Positions 1 to 12,600 are shown, numbered from the stretch's first letter. The stretch is 64,000 nt of DNA from Diphasiastrum complanatum (GCA_029204225.1 CM055096.1:1759908-1823907), one strand, 5' to 3'. The notes: generated from the sequence alone by a model not told the origin. Numbers and translations: made by a program.

Positions 1-1390
1 CTTTTCATAAGGTGAAATATCTTCTATAGCATGATTTGGCAAGAAATTGCAAAGATAGTTAGCACATCCTATTGCTTCTCCCCAAAAATCTTTAGAAAGA
101 GAAGCTTCTAGTCTAAGTGCCTATGCACATTCACATAGAGTTTTTTTTCTCTCGGCCACTCCATTAGATTGAGGAGAGTAGGCACAAGTGAAATCTCTTC
201 TAATGCCAAAATCATTACAAAAGTTTATGAACTTTGTGGAGATGTATTTACCTCTATCATCACTTCTCAAAGTTTAATTTTACAAGATAGTTGATTCTCA
301 ACGAAAGCTTTGAGCTTCACAAAAGTTTCGTATGCAAGTGCTTTAAAAGATAAGAGGTAAACCCAACAAAAATGTGAGTAATCATCAATAAATGTTATAA
401 AACATGTTGCTCCACCTTTGCTCTTGGTGGATGAGAAATGGATGTCACTATGGATGAGTTCCAAAGGTGCTTTGGACTTGATGGTTGATCTTTGATGTGG
501 TCTTGCATGTGATTTGGCCAATGCACATGCATCACAAGGACTTGGCTCCTTGATCATGGACTTAGGCAAACCATGAGCTAGCTCCAACTTGCACCTAGAT
601 TGCATGGCCTTGGAGTTGGGATGGCCCAACCTCCTATGCCATAGATCTTCACTTGAAAGCTTTCCTTGTAACCCCAATATCCGAGAAAAGATTAGCATTT
701 CCATTTCCATCAAGCTTTAATAACCTTCCAAAACGAGAATATGATGCTACTATATCATCATTTTTTGTGATCAAACAAGTACCATCTCTAAAATCTACTT
801 GTAGGCCATCATCATTGAGTTGGCCTACACTTATTAGATTTTTAGTCAAACTAGAAACATAGAGAACATCATTAAGATCAAGCTTATCTAAAGATATGTA
901 TCCTATGACTGCTATCATACATTCCTCATCATTTGCGGTATAGATACAACTTCTAGATTACAAAAAGAGTTTTTATCACTACTCATGTGGGGTGAAGCAC
1001 CACTATCTAGCCACCAACATTAGAATGCTTGAAAGAGGAAGATGAAAAGTTAGACATCATAAGTGAATCTTCTTTTTCACAAGGAGATACATCTTCACAA
1101 GTGATGTTGGCTTGCTTTTTCCTTTTGTAGCATTGAGAGGCAAAATGCCCCTTTTTGCCACATGAGAAACAAGTAACCTTGTACTTGTTCTTCTTCACAT
1201 TAGGTGAACTAGGTTCCTCCTCGGATGTCTTCTCCATTGCTTTTGTGTTGTCCTTGGAGATCTTGCCATTCTTCTTGTCTTTGCTCTTCCCCTTGGACTT
1301 GGTGAAGAGTGCTTGATCACTTCCTCCATCCTTGAGAGACAATCTCTCAAATCTTGCCACTCGAGTTTGATGATGTAGTGCATTTTTTTG
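1..1390 (-). pseudogene. Decayed Ty1/Copia gag-pol fragment (Gag zinc knuckle to integrase)
   Basis: Reading the minus strand from 1390 down, the order is a Lys-rich Gag tail with a CCHC knuckle (CFSCGKKGHFASQC, near 1140-1180), the end of the protease region (649-918), the pre-integrase HHCC region (WHRRLGH and CDAC) and the integrase core (HSDIHFSS, then FIDDYSHFCW) at 267-713. Integrase continues to base 1 in another frame: a SDDRGKY variant replaces the usual SDNGGEY, followed by NGVAERK and FWGEAIGCANYLCN. Frame changes near 700 and 267 and an in-frame TAG in CECA*ALRL show it is not functional. The 3' part lies outside the window. The Gag N-terminus and 5' LTR are not seen upstream of 1390. 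It resembles the Copia-1/Copia-2 type but is much more decayed. Confidence 0.85.
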
Positions 1391-2860
1391 GTCAAAATTT
1401 CAAAATTTCAGCAACTACAATCATTGATGTTGATTTTCTAAAAGAAACTATGCTAGATGTATCTCATATGTGCAAAATTTGCTATTATGCCACTTTTTAC
1501 TGATATACAAATGTGGCTATATTAAAGAGTGGCTATAAACTTCTATGGCAGGTTCAAATGTATCAAGTCGTCAAATGACAGTTATATCAGAAGAATTAGA
1601 GTTTTTTTAGGACTTTACTATTTTTTAGTAAGTTTGTTAAATAGCAATACTTATAAGTGACTCTGATGGACAAAAACATCCATAGTTGTTAATGGCCATT
1701 GTTTGCCATGTTGTAATTGATCAATGTATCTTATTTATATCATGATTAATAAAAGATGCCCAGGTACCTTTAAGATTCTGCCTTAAAGTTCAAGGAATGT
1801 CCTAAGGTTAATGGTCATGAAGACAAAAGGACGTTCAGTCGTAGTTTCTAATGATGAGCAGTTATGATTCAAAATGTCTAAGTAAAGAACATGAAAGAAG
1901 AATTGCCAATTTAAAGTACTATGTTGATTCTCGAATTGGAATCGATGAGCTAATAATGAAAGTCTGTATTGCATTGGAAAACATGATGATCAGACAATTT
2001 GCGGTGGTGAGGATTATATTTGCCTTTATGAAGTTTCAATTGAGAAGCAATTGTTGATTGCTCACAGAAGATTATTCGAGTTCCAATTGGGAGCAATAGT
2101 TGAGAATGAAAAGCACTAAGTCAAGGTATGTGAAAATAAAATGGATGTCAGTTAAATTTATGAAGACATCAACCATATACCTACATTTTGGGAGCAATTC
2201 AAAGTAACAAATGAAAATGGTTCTTGAGGCCAAAATAGTTTATAAAAGAGTTTTGTCAATGTGAAGACTAAGAAGACAATTATGAATGCATTTTGCCCTT
2301 CAATAAAGGGTGGTTATAAAGAAGAGACACTTCAAATGGTCAGTGGAGCAGTTTCCACTGTGGCTTATTCTACGATTCAAAAGACAATCAATTTGCTATG
2401 GACACATGTCCAATGGATATGAAAAGTTTTATGATAATTGGTAGAATTGAATTCAATGGATCGGATTCAAGGAAGAAGAAAAGATTCTGGTGTTTTGAAG
2501 AGGACGGATTTTCAAACCATTTTTCTCCCACGCAAGGAGAAGGGGAAGGAGGCTTTTGGAGGAGGAGACATTCGTTCATTCAGAGTAGAAGAGAGTTTCT
2601 TGTTTTCTTGAAGGAAGAGCAGGGAGCATTCATTCATTCTGGTGATGAAGAGAGACAGGGAGTCTTCCACTGCATTCTCTTGGATAGTACGTTGATTTGA
2701 TCCTGGAAATGATGATGGGAAGAGTATGTTTCATTCAGATATGTGTGCTCTCTTGCCTGCTGGTTCCTTGTTGATCAGTCTACGCTCGACACAGATCTAC
2801 CTCTCTCTTTTTCTATGCTGGACAGACATGTATCTCTACCTGTCTCGCTAGAAAGCCCAC
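1391..2860. other. Unassigned interval, no gene recognised
   Basis: AT-rich DNA between the Copia fragment and the CT-rich tract. Only short ORFs occur on both strands (up to 100 codons, at 2398-2700). None shows a motif I recognise, and their composition follows the local purine-rich DNA. The stretch 2460-2700 is GA-rich (AAGGAGAAGGGGAAGGAGG-like) on the plus strand and could be the leader of an unrecognised element or gene. No LTR ends, primer site or terminal repeats were seen. Confidence 0.4.
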
Positions 2861-2865
2861 TCCAC

Positions 2866-2955
2866 ATATCTCTCTCTCATCTCAGTCGCATCATCTATCT
2901 CTCTCTCTATCTCAGTCGCATCATCTATCTCTCTCTCTATCTCAGTCACTACATA

Positions 2956-2956
<1 letters not shown>
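2866..2956 (+). repeat. Short minisatellite, ~30-bp unit
   Basis: About 2.7 copies of a ~30-bp unit (CTCAGTCGCATCATCTATCT then CT-rich) run directly into the CT microsatellite. In one frame the unit encodes SRIIYLSLYL repeats. That open frame (2743-3120) is a by-product of the repeat and is not evidence of a gene. Confidence 0.8.

Positions 2957-2957
<1 letters not shown>

Positions 2958-3043
<86 letters not shown>
2958..3043 (+). repeat. (CT)n / (GA)n microsatellite, ~86 bp
   Basis: An uninterrupted CT dinucleotide run. Its flanks (2740-3170) stay CT-rich but irregular. The Ser/Leu and Arg/Glu ORFs across it on the two strands are artefacts of the repeat. Confidence 0.97.
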
Positions 3044-3045
<2 letters not shown>

Positions 3046-3217
3046 CTGTTGCGGCCTTCCTTCCCTCTTCCTTTCTCTCTCATACCCGCGATCCACCTCC
3101 CTTATCTCGTTCAGTCCTAGCTCTCTTCCTATCTCTCGAAGACGACCCGTCCAACTTACCTCGGAACCGGCAATTCATGAAGTTAAAGCTATGTTTGGAA
3201 GTTTTCACAAGAGGAGC

Positions 3218-3988
3218 CAGGCCTTTCGAAGACCGAAGTCCGTGGAGGAGAAAATCAATGAATTTTTATCAAAGTATCCCCACGAGTCATCAAGAGGCGG
3301 CTGGCAGATATCGTTTTCTGCTCAGACAATCAAGGGCAACAAATTGCAGGTACTACCCGGCATCCAACCACAACCAGAGTGGCGTCAGCAGTTGTTCGAA
3401 AGAGACCCTGCGACCATCAGGGCCTACGTGACGAGTCCACAACAATTACGGGTGAACGCGCACTTCCTGCCATGTCCAGAAAAATCCAAATGGGCGGAAT
3501 GCGGCACCCCTCTGGACAAGATCACACTTCAGAATTTCAATTGGTTGGTCATACAATCATAATATGGGTGGACTACAGATGTAGACTCCAGAAGGGCTCT
3601 CACCGCATTTGCCAACCAATGCATCAATTGTCCTGATCCCACAGTCCGCGCGGTAGCCACTTATGCCCGGGACTTAGAACATCTGATGGGGATCAAAACT
3701 AAATGGGACAATTTTCTCCCATCCATATTCTTTGATGTTAATAAGGCGCTACCTTCAGACAAAATCGAAGATCAGCTGCCAATAGCTCGTGTCTATTATC
3801 GAGCTGCGCTTCAGGGTGATCCATGGACACGCCGATTCCAAACATGGGTCGACCAAAATTGGCTGCGAGGGGCCCACAAGTCTCTTCACACGCCAAAAGA
3901 CTTGAAGAAATTGGACCGCCTCAACTTTATGGAGGACGTCACCACCTACCTCATCCAGCAAAGGCAGGCGAAGAAAACGCTCTACTAA
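3218..3988 (+). pseudogene. C-terminal domain of the Gyp-1-family 3' ORF (copy 1)
   Basis: Two frames (3191-3562 and 3686-3988, joined through 3563-3685) carry a ~255-residue domain that also occurs at 44090-44850 and on the minus strand at 63722-64000. Shared landmarks are AFRRPKSVEE, KYPHESSRG, LRVNAHFLPCP, ATYARDLEHLMGI, KWDNFLPSIFFD and LNFMEDVTTYL. The frame ends in TAA about 45 bp before an LTR. No known domain is recognised. Position, immediately before a 3' LTR in all three copies, shows it is the last coding part of a Gypsy family. A frame break near 3560 makes this copy defective. The homology starts at about 3218, so everything upstream in this element is missing. Confidence 0.75.
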
Positions 3989-4034
3989 ACCGGTAGAGTG
4001 CCGAGGGACTGGCACTACTTTAGACCATGGGTCT

Positions 4035-4886
4035 TGTTGGGGGTATTCCCAACAAAGTGTAAATAAATAAAATCATTTAATAAAATGTGTTGCGAGGGCA
4101 TGACATCTTGTGCGCGTAAGCCCATGGCCCAATGAGCACGCAAGTAAAGTTGTAAATAAAATAAACCTGACTTGGGCCTTGGAATTAAAATAAAACTAGA
4201 GGCCCAAAGTCATTTTTAAACTTAGAGATTATTTTTTAGAGTTGGGTCCAAATTGGGACTCACATGAATCTTGGAATTACCAATGTATTTTTTGTGGACC
4301 CTTGGGATCAAGTTGGGTCCAAGATGAATGGATAGGATCATTGTGAACATTAGCCAATAGGATTGAGGGGCAAGGGCCTTCCCGATTTTATAAAAAGGCA
4401 CCATTTGTACACTATTTTCATGCTTAATGAGAAGGAGGAAACTGTACCAATTTTGGAAGAGAAGCATCCTCATTTGCAATTCAATGCTTGCTATTGCTCT
4501 TGTTGTTGTCTATTGCATTCAAGTTCATGCTTTTTGGTTTCAATAGTTTATGTTTCTCCTTTAGCAAGTACAATGTGCATTTGAGCTAACCTCCACCCTC
4601 CCTCTATCTCTCTCTTCTATCTTCTTTTCCCTCCATCTTATCTAATCATCCCCTTCCTTTCACCTACCATCATGATGAATGTTAGTGTAGAGGAGTAGAG
4701 TTAAGGGAGAGTAGTGTTAGTGGTAAGTAGAGTTAAGGGAGAGTAGTGTTAGTGGTAAGTAGAGTTAAGGGAGAAAGTAGGAAACTAACTAAAAATAGTA
4801 TCTATGCATAGTTAGGTACCTATCCAGTGATCTAACCCTTGTTGACAGGTGGGAGGGCTATACTACGCGAGATCTTCGACCCTACA
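4035..4886 (+). repeat. Gyp-1-family LTR (3' LTR of copy 1)
   Basis: It begins TGTTGGGGGTATTCCC and ends GATCTTCGACCCTACA (TG...CA). The same LTR recurs at 32530-33310, 44897-45694 and, on the minus strand, 57339-57406 plus 62963-63721. A TATA box (TATAAAAA, 4389-4396) lies about 350 bp in. The LTR carries an internal tandem repeat of about 32 bp (GTAGAGTTAAGGGAGAGTAG...) that makes it longer than its relatives. Its right end abuts the inverted-repeat arm at 4887. Confidence 0.88.
4389..4396 (+). promoter_or_regulatory. Putative LTR TATA box
   Basis: TATAAAAA in the context GATTTTATAAAAAGGCACC. The same box is at the equivalent place in the other Gyp-1-family LTRs (32883-32890, 45225-45232, minus 63360-63367). 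In those LTRs an AGCCAATAAG (CCAAT-type) element lies about 35 bp upstream. Confidence 0.6.
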
Positions 4887-5293
4887 GGGGGACTATTCTT
4901 ATGATGGCTAAATCAAGCCATGTGAATGAAGAATCAACTCATGAAGTTAGCAAATGAAGACCTTGATTGCGTTATACCTACACATGTTGCTTTGTCCTCA
5001 CTAGGCTAATGAGCAAGTGCACATCTAACAACATATTGAAAGTGTCATCATGTATGTGAAATGGTTTTTTCCAATTAGAAGGTTCAAGAATAGATGAAAA
5101 GCAATATGAACGAGACCAAGGTTCATGCACTAAAGTGAACAAAATCTAGCACACTCTGGGGCATCATATGTCCTTCAAGCAAGGATGTTGACATAATAGA
5201 GTGAACTCGAAATAGGACAACATACTCCACACCTTATGGAATCTACCTACCCAAGCTAGTGCCATCAACAACATCATGCATTTTTTGGGAAGA
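4887..5293 (+). repeat. Left arm of a long inverted repeat
   Basis: This ~407-bp arm starts GGGGGACTATTCTTATGATG and is the reverse complement of 8268-8698 with scattered substitutions and small indels. The arm ends at TTTTTTGGGAAGA (5281-5293). It directly follows the LTR end at 4886. Confidence 0.85.
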
Positions 5294-8267
5294 CTTGTAG
5301 CTCACTTCCTTCAATGTCTTCTCCTAGAAGCACTTTGCGACTATCCTCTCCTTCTTCGACTAAATTTAGCTCTTTGGTGTAGGTAGTACCTTCATAAACA
5401 ACGGCCCCAGAGGAGGTATATTTTGTTGCTTCTCTCTTTGCTCTACGCATGACTACTACCACCTCATCCATTTCGTAATCCTTTAAGTACTGTGGCATGT
5501 CATGGAAGGGTTTGGGCTCTTCAATGACATCCTTTCATATTTTAGCTTGCGCTTTGTGGGAGGTCATCAGTTCGGTTTTAATGCCTCATTTTTCACTCTT
5601 GGCCTTCCACTCAAACGTTTTGGCCTTGTATAGTGGCTTGTGTTCGAGAGATGGTGGCTTTTTGTCGTTAAGCCGCATTTATTTGAAAGCTTTGTCAAAA
5701 TTCTGCACATCTTTCGATGACTTCGAACTCGACTATGTGGTTTTTGTTCGAATTTTGATGAATTTTCTAAATATTCAAATTCTTTGTTGCTTTCTCAGAT
5801 TTTGTCATGTGAGATCAGTTAACCCAAATTTACTATAATCATAGTTATACATCATAATCATCGTACAATTTTTAATACACCTCAATATTTGTGCCAAGAA
5901 CATTAAGGAGTCTCATATCGAGGTACCTTATTTATCCATGTCACAAATCCAAATCTAGAGAGTCGTAATGCATTAAGACATGTACTTCTTTTTGCTTGTT
6001 AATTGAAGGGACTATGCCACTTATGTTAGCATATAGAGAGCCCACTATAACAAATCGAAGATTACTATGATTTGCTGCCTGGTACAATTTTGCACAATGT
6101 TGCAATTGGTGTCATGAAACCTCTCATAATCGACGTTCTCTCATGCTTGCAAACATGGTTGAGAGCTCTACTATCATTCGTGCTAGTTTGAATATCAATT
6201 GTGATTCAAACTATTGTTCACAATTTTCTCAGACATTGTGGCATAATGCAAATCAATAGACCTCTTGAAGGTTGATCTTTCAATCTTGGTATGCAACAAA
6301 TTTTTGGGACTTTCAAACTCTAAAATAGTTCCAAGTGCCTAAATGCAGCAAATCACTTCTATGAAAATTATTTTCTTTCGACAAAAGACTATAAATTATT
6401 TGATGTCAAAGATTAAGGACTGTTGGGCCTATCTAAGTATGGTTTATTTTTAGCATGGATGGATATGTTATAGGTCAATTATTAGTATGAATTATATCAT
6501 GAAAGAGGAGGGCGTTAATGTCGGACATTTTGCATTCAAATCCTTTTCAGCGGACTATGAAGATCAAGAAGTTTGCACCGATTGGAGCCCAAATATGCCA
6601 CGTATATAATTTGTTTATGTTTGGCAGTTTTGTCTTCAAAGGAAACACATAAAATTGCAAGAAAAGACAAAACAATGGAAAGTCGACTGCATAAATGCTC
6701 TAAAGTATGAGGGTGACAAACCCATCGTCCAATCGGACGGAGACTAATCTGCTTGTACTATGCAGAGTCGCATCATGAGCGTATGCAAAAGAATGAGGAA
6801 TTAATTTACCCCAGCTGTAGATATGAAGATTGAGCAGTCAAATATAGTGTACCAGATAATAGAATTAGAGCAACTGAACAACTGCAGCCTAAACATCACA
6901 AAGCAAACATGAATTTGTTGATAGCTTAAATTGAATTTGATAAGATGAAACGCAATTTTAGTAAGCAGAAATTGCATTCTCGATGATGATGTTTAGATAA
7001 GGATCATTATGTTAGATGTATAAAATCGCTACAGAGAAGTAGTTCATAAGGCTATTCCCTGGAAGATTAAACCAAATGGCAAGTGAATAAGCTCTATCCT
7101 ACGCTATTATAGTCAAAACTAGAGAATTGTTCAAGCCGCGCCAACTTTAATCAGGGCATTCCTATGTCTAATCTTGTACTTAGATGGAGTATATGGGGAA
7201 TAGCCCTCTCAACATCAACTACCTACGACCTTTATGTTCAAGTTTACTTTCTGTCACGTACGATCATATGCTGACAGACGATCATATGATGCAGTGATCT
7301 TAAAAAATAGACAAATACAAACAAGGACAATTGTTGAAATTTACAATTTATAATTTCATTTTAAGATTCGTAAGCTTTTTAGTCAACTAGTTTTAGTTAT
7401 AAATTTCAAGGTTTAAGGTTTTATTCTGCCCATTTAACGATCTTACGAAAACCTTACGAGTTTTTGAAAAAAATTTGTTTGAAACTTTTTTATGAGCGCT
7501 CTGATATGATGTCGCCTTCTTCTTTAAGCAAGCTGACAACTTGCAAGGGCAGGCCAGTTACGGCCGATTCAAGGACCATGACTGTAGGCATATATGTCGA
7601 AACTTGAAAAGCATTATTAAGCAAGAGCAGGTCCCTCCCTCCCGATTCCCTATATACGGCCCATTCAAAGACCAAGCTGATATGCTACACACAGTTCCTG
7701 CAAAGTGATTTGCCCTGGCCCCCTGGGCCATAATCACCATCACTGGTCTTTGTCAACTGTCTCTTGCAATACGGAGCAAGGACAGCACGACATAAGCAAA
7801 AGAATTCATCCATCCATCCAGGCCAGCTGACGTTTATGTACTACCCTACTAAACTTCCTGTTAGCAGAGTTTGAATTTTGTCAGCCATTCATTGAATCCA
7901 TTATCTTGTAAACTCTAGTTTTTTAAGAAACGGCTTTCCGAGCTGCAGCTTCACATCTTAGATCACTCCACTTTCATGCGTTAAGCTATTGTAGATCACA
8001 CAAAACCGTTGACATTGGTCATTGTAAGAAGAAATAAATCATGAAACAGGCAAGGGAAGATCCCCAAATCTTTTAATGCTGCATTTTGTCCAACATCTAT
8101 GCTTTTTAGTTGGGTTTTGAGCAAGCATAAACATTCTCATTGGCCATGTTGAGTGATGGCCTTCATCAAGAAGGATGTGATATATTCACCTACCGCAAAG
8201 GGTAACAAATTCACTTCAAACAAATGCACATGGACTTATTTTTGGGCACACAAAGAAATAAGGAATT
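5294..8267. other. Interior of the inverted-repeat segment; no gene recognised
   Basis: About 3 kb of AT-rich DNA. The longest ORFs are short: 5274-5498 minus (74 codons, acidic, overlapping the arm), 5497-5838 plus (113 codons, no motif), and 7490-7743 minus. No transposase, reverse transcriptase or helicase motif was found in any frame. The 7500-7850 part is less AT-rich than its surroundings and could be a captured single-copy fragment, but I cannot identify it. Confidence 0.4.
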
Positions 8268-8698
8268 TCTTCCCAAAAAATGCATGATGTTGTTGATGGC
8301 ACTAGCTTGGGTAGGTAGACTCCATAAGGTGTGGAGTCTGTTGTCCTATTTCGAGTTCACTCTATTATTTCAACATCCTTGCTTGAAAGACATATGATGC
8401 CCCAGAGTGTGCTAGATTTTGTTCACCTTAGTGCATGAACCTTGGTCTCGTTCATATTGCTTTTCATCTATTCTTGAACCTTCTAATTGGAAAAAACCAT
8501 TTCACATACATGATGACACTTTCAATATGTTGTTAGGTGTGCACTTGCTCATTAGCCTAGTGAGGACAAAGATTACAACATGTGTAGGTATTATGCAATC
8601 AAGGTATTGACCATTGTTGAAAAGAGTTCATTTGCTAACTTCATGAGTTGATTCTTCACTCACATGGCCTGATTTAGCCATCATAAGAATAGTCCCCC
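8268..8698 (-). repeat. Right arm of the long inverted repeat
   Basis: Reverse complement of 4887-5293. It ends GCCATCATAAGAATAGTC followed by a run of seven C. No target-site duplication is visible: the left arm is flanked by an LTR end and the right arm by TAATGTTTC. Confidence 0.85.
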
Positions 8699-9660
8699 CC
8701 TAATGTTTCAAACACGTCAAATTAGATTGCATCAAACTTACACATGCTACTTCAATGCATCAACTCAAATTCAAGCCTATCATATTATTAAAGCTTCAAG
8801 ATGTGCACATGCTATCTCATTATTCAAACAAGTTATCAAACAATCCTAAGAATGAACATACGTTCTCTTTAACAATTTAAGACTAATTCAATGTGAATTA
8901 TACATGTTATTCAACCACGCAAAATGCACACATAACATGATAAGCAAACATACTTATAGAGAAAACTTGAACATACCTCACAGACTAGTAGAGACTCCTC
9001 CTACTTCAGCTACTTCCAAAATTTAGAGGGGCTAAAAAAAGGGTAGTCATCAAGCAATAAAGTCATCCCAGTTCATGAGCCTATGAGTGCTCCTTAATAA
9101 ATCAAGAGTTGAACAAATTGTGTGGGCATGTTCTATTATTTTATAAGGTGATGAAATTGTTGGTTCTTGAGATATTCAGAAGTCCATGGTGTATAGTAGA
9201 ACCTTTTTTTTGGTGTGGCGAACAACAAACAACATATAGAAAAGTACGTGTGGTCTTCATAATGTTTGAAAATCAAGTTTTAAATTAGACTCTAGCAAGT
9301 CATGATTAGCTACAGTTTGCTCTTTAGAAATCAATAAATAGGCAATATTTGGCATGAAACATGCATTGGGATAGGGCCAAATTGTCATTAAATGTTTAAT
9401 AGGAGGTCATCAGTTCATAGATTAGTAAATGGAGAGTTTTGGCAAAAAAATGGGATGCTAAAAGTGGGCTATATGTGCGACAAGGACAACGGCCTCTATT
9501 CTGTTGCGGCCTGTGAAGAACGTAATATCCATTCCCATCATAGTGGTACTAGAGCTAATAATTTTGGATGCACTAGAGTCTTGAGATAAAGAATCTTATA
9601 AGTTCATAATTGAGAGCTAGTTCATATCTGATTTGTAATTTTTGTCCATCGATCATCAGT
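8699..9660. other. Unassigned AT-rich interval
   Basis: No coding similarity was recognised. The only ORF over 60 codons (9392-9589 plus, 65 codons) has no motif. The segment runs into the Gag-like start of the Copia remnant at about 9661, so part of it may be that element's leader, but no primer site (TGGTATCAGAGC) was seen. Confidence 0.35.
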
Positions 9661-12600
9661 GAAGTTTCAACCTCAAAGAATTGCTTTTAACAAGTTCAAT
9701 GGAGATGATTTCCACATGTGAAAACTCAAGATGAGGATGATCCTGATTGAAAGGGAGCTATGGGAATACGTTAATGGTTCTATAACAAAAGAAAAAGATG
9801 GCAAAGCTCTTGCCATTGTATCCTTGAACATGAAAGACAATCAGATAGCTCATGTATCAAATTGTAGCACTTCAAAATAAGCATGGGACATTGTGACAAG
9901 GATTTGTGAAATGTCAGATGTATTGATTCGTCTCTTTCTAAGAAAATAAGGTCCTAAACCTCAAAATGAGTGAAGGCACCTCAATCAATGATCATCTGAA
10001 TGAGTTCAAGTAGTTGTTGAATCAATTAGCTACCATAGGTTTTCATATTTCAAAAAAAGACTCTACTATGTCTCTTCTTGCTAGTCTTCCACCCTCCTAC
10101 GACAATCTAGTATTGCTTTTACTCCTATTTATTCCAATCACAACAACAACACAATCAACAATAACAACCTGCCAAGACCAAACTCTTTTGCAGATACTAC
10201 AAAAGATCCAATCACGACATCAAAGACTATCGAATCCTCAAACACAATGACGCGAGAAAGAAGATACAACAGCACCAAGAAGGAGGCTCTGACTCTGTCA
10301 AAAATTTCCAAGAAGAAAAAAAGACATTGATGGTACAAGATCAATCATGCAAAGATGCCTATGACCAGGTATCTAGATTCAGGTGCTTGTCAGCACATCA
10401 CTCCATGTAAGAACCTATTCTCGAATCTCACAACAACTGAATCAAAGTACATTTTCTTTGGTGACTCAAGTTCACGTAAAGTCTAAGGCCAAGGCTCTAT
10501 TCGACTACAATTCCCAGATGATATCACTAGACAATTAGACGGTGAACTCTATGTACCCAGATTAACAAAGAATTTATTGTCTATAAGCAAGATCACTGAT
10601 CAAGGTTATAGAGCTTTGTTTACTGCTAGTCAATGAACCATTCTTGATAAGAATTCAAATGAAATTTTTTTTTTACACAAAGAAGGTAATTTATATATCT
10701 TCAGTCATGATTATGCACTTTCTGTGAGTAATTCTAATGATCATGTATGGCATAAAAATTTAGGTCATTTAAACATGAGGTCCATCTTGTACTTGCATCA
10801 TAATAACATGGTCAAGGACATGGTCATTAATGTCCACAGCTAATCAGAATGTCTGTGAGAATTGCTTGCTAGGAAAACAACCTAGAACAAGATTTCCTAA
10901 AGGACAAGCCAAAAGAGCGAAGTCCATTATGGAATTGTTTCATAGTGATTTATGTGGTCCTATGAGTGTGTCTTCCTTGGGTAATGCTTTATATTTCATC
11001 ACCTTTATTGATGACTACTCCTAATTTACCAAAACTATATTCATCAAGAACAAGTTTGAAGCATTCAACTGTTTCAAAGAATATGAACAGTTTGTTGAGA
11101 CTCAAACTGGTCAAAAGATCAAGACCCTATGGTCTGATTCAGGGGGAGAGTACATGTCTGATGAAAGGGCAAACTATTTATCTTCCTGCGACATGCTCCA
11201 CCAGTTCACTGCCAGCTACACTCCGCAACAGAATGGCATAGCTGAAAGAAAGAATCGAACATTGTTGGAAGCTGCACGATCCATGATAGTCAATGCTCAG
11301 TTACTCAAATTTTTTTGGGCTGAAGCAGTTTCTACAATCTACTATCTGCAAAATTACTCCAGTGCAAAGGCAGTTGACTCCAAAACTCCGTTTGAAGCTT
11401 ACTATGGTTACAAACCAAGTCTGAAATACCTTTGTGTGTTTGAATGCCTCTGCTATGCACAAATATGTGTTCGAATGCCTCTGCTATGCACAAATACCAT
11501 CTGATCCAAGGAAGAAACTTGACCCAATAAGCTGTAAGTATATTTTCATTGGCTACTCAACATCACATAAGGCATACCACATTTATGATGTTGATACATG
11601 TCAGATCTCAATCAGCCAAGATGTTGTCTTTCTTGAACACAAATTTTATGATTTTAAGCAGAAGCATCAAATGCAAGAGTTTGTTCCAACAACTCCATTT
11701 ACCATCAATAGGCCTAGACCTATGATCGTTCAACCACAACATGAAGATATCCTAGTCATTCACCCAGGAGAGACATCTACTCAAGAACCTATAGTTCAAA
11801 GATCTACACGACAACAACAACAACCCGATTGTTTTGTCAGTCAGACATTTATCAGTCATGATGAACCTGCTACCATTACAGAAGTATTGTTAGTGTCAGA
11901 TGTAGACAATTGGAAAGCTACCATGGATGCTGAGTACCATTCATTAATGAAGAACAAGACCTAAAGTCTTGTTAATCCTCATGTAGGTACAAACCTATTG
12001 ACACTAGGTGGATCTTCAAACTATAGCTTAAGCCAGATGGATCAATATTCAAATGGAAAGCTCAGTTGGTGGTTAAAGGATATGAGTAAGTTTACAGAAT
12101 AGATTATATTGACACTTTCAGTTTAGTGGTAAAGCATCAATCTATTCGAACCTTGCTGGCTATAGCTGCTGTAGAGGATTTGGACATTCACCAGATAGAT
12201 GTCCAGACACCATTCCTTCATGGATATATACATGAAGACATATTCATTTATCAACCAGAAGGTTAAGTCCTTCAAGGCCAAGATCATATGGTATGTAAAT
12301 TGTAGAAAGCACTTTAAGGCCTCAAGCAAACTCCCAGGGCCTAGTATGAAACAATTAATCACTTCTTCTTGCAGCACAACTTTACTTTTTGCTCCGCAAA
12401 CTCAAATGTGTATATCAAGTGTAAAGACCCAAGCTATGTCATAATAACATTATATGTTGTTGATTCTTTAATTATCAGCAATTCAAATCAGTTACTGTAT
12501 GAAACAAAATCTTTGCTTTGAACAAAATTTGAGATGACTGATTTAGTCCTAGTTCATTACCTACTTGGTATGGAGATCACCAAAGATCGTGCAAGCATAA

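Noticed and set aside
2743-3120. Overlapping ORFs on both strands across the CT tract
   Set aside because: They consist of Ser/Leu or Arg/Glu repeats produced by the microsatellite and minisatellite and have no other support.
4222-4479. ORFs in the Gyp-1-family LTRs (also 63283-63495)
   Set aside because: These cross the TATA region of the LTR and differ between copies by frame breaks; there is no sign of coding constraint.
4887-8698. Inverted-repeat segment as a complete autonomous DNA transposon
   Set aside because: No transposase motif in any frame and no target duplication; only the arms are well supported.
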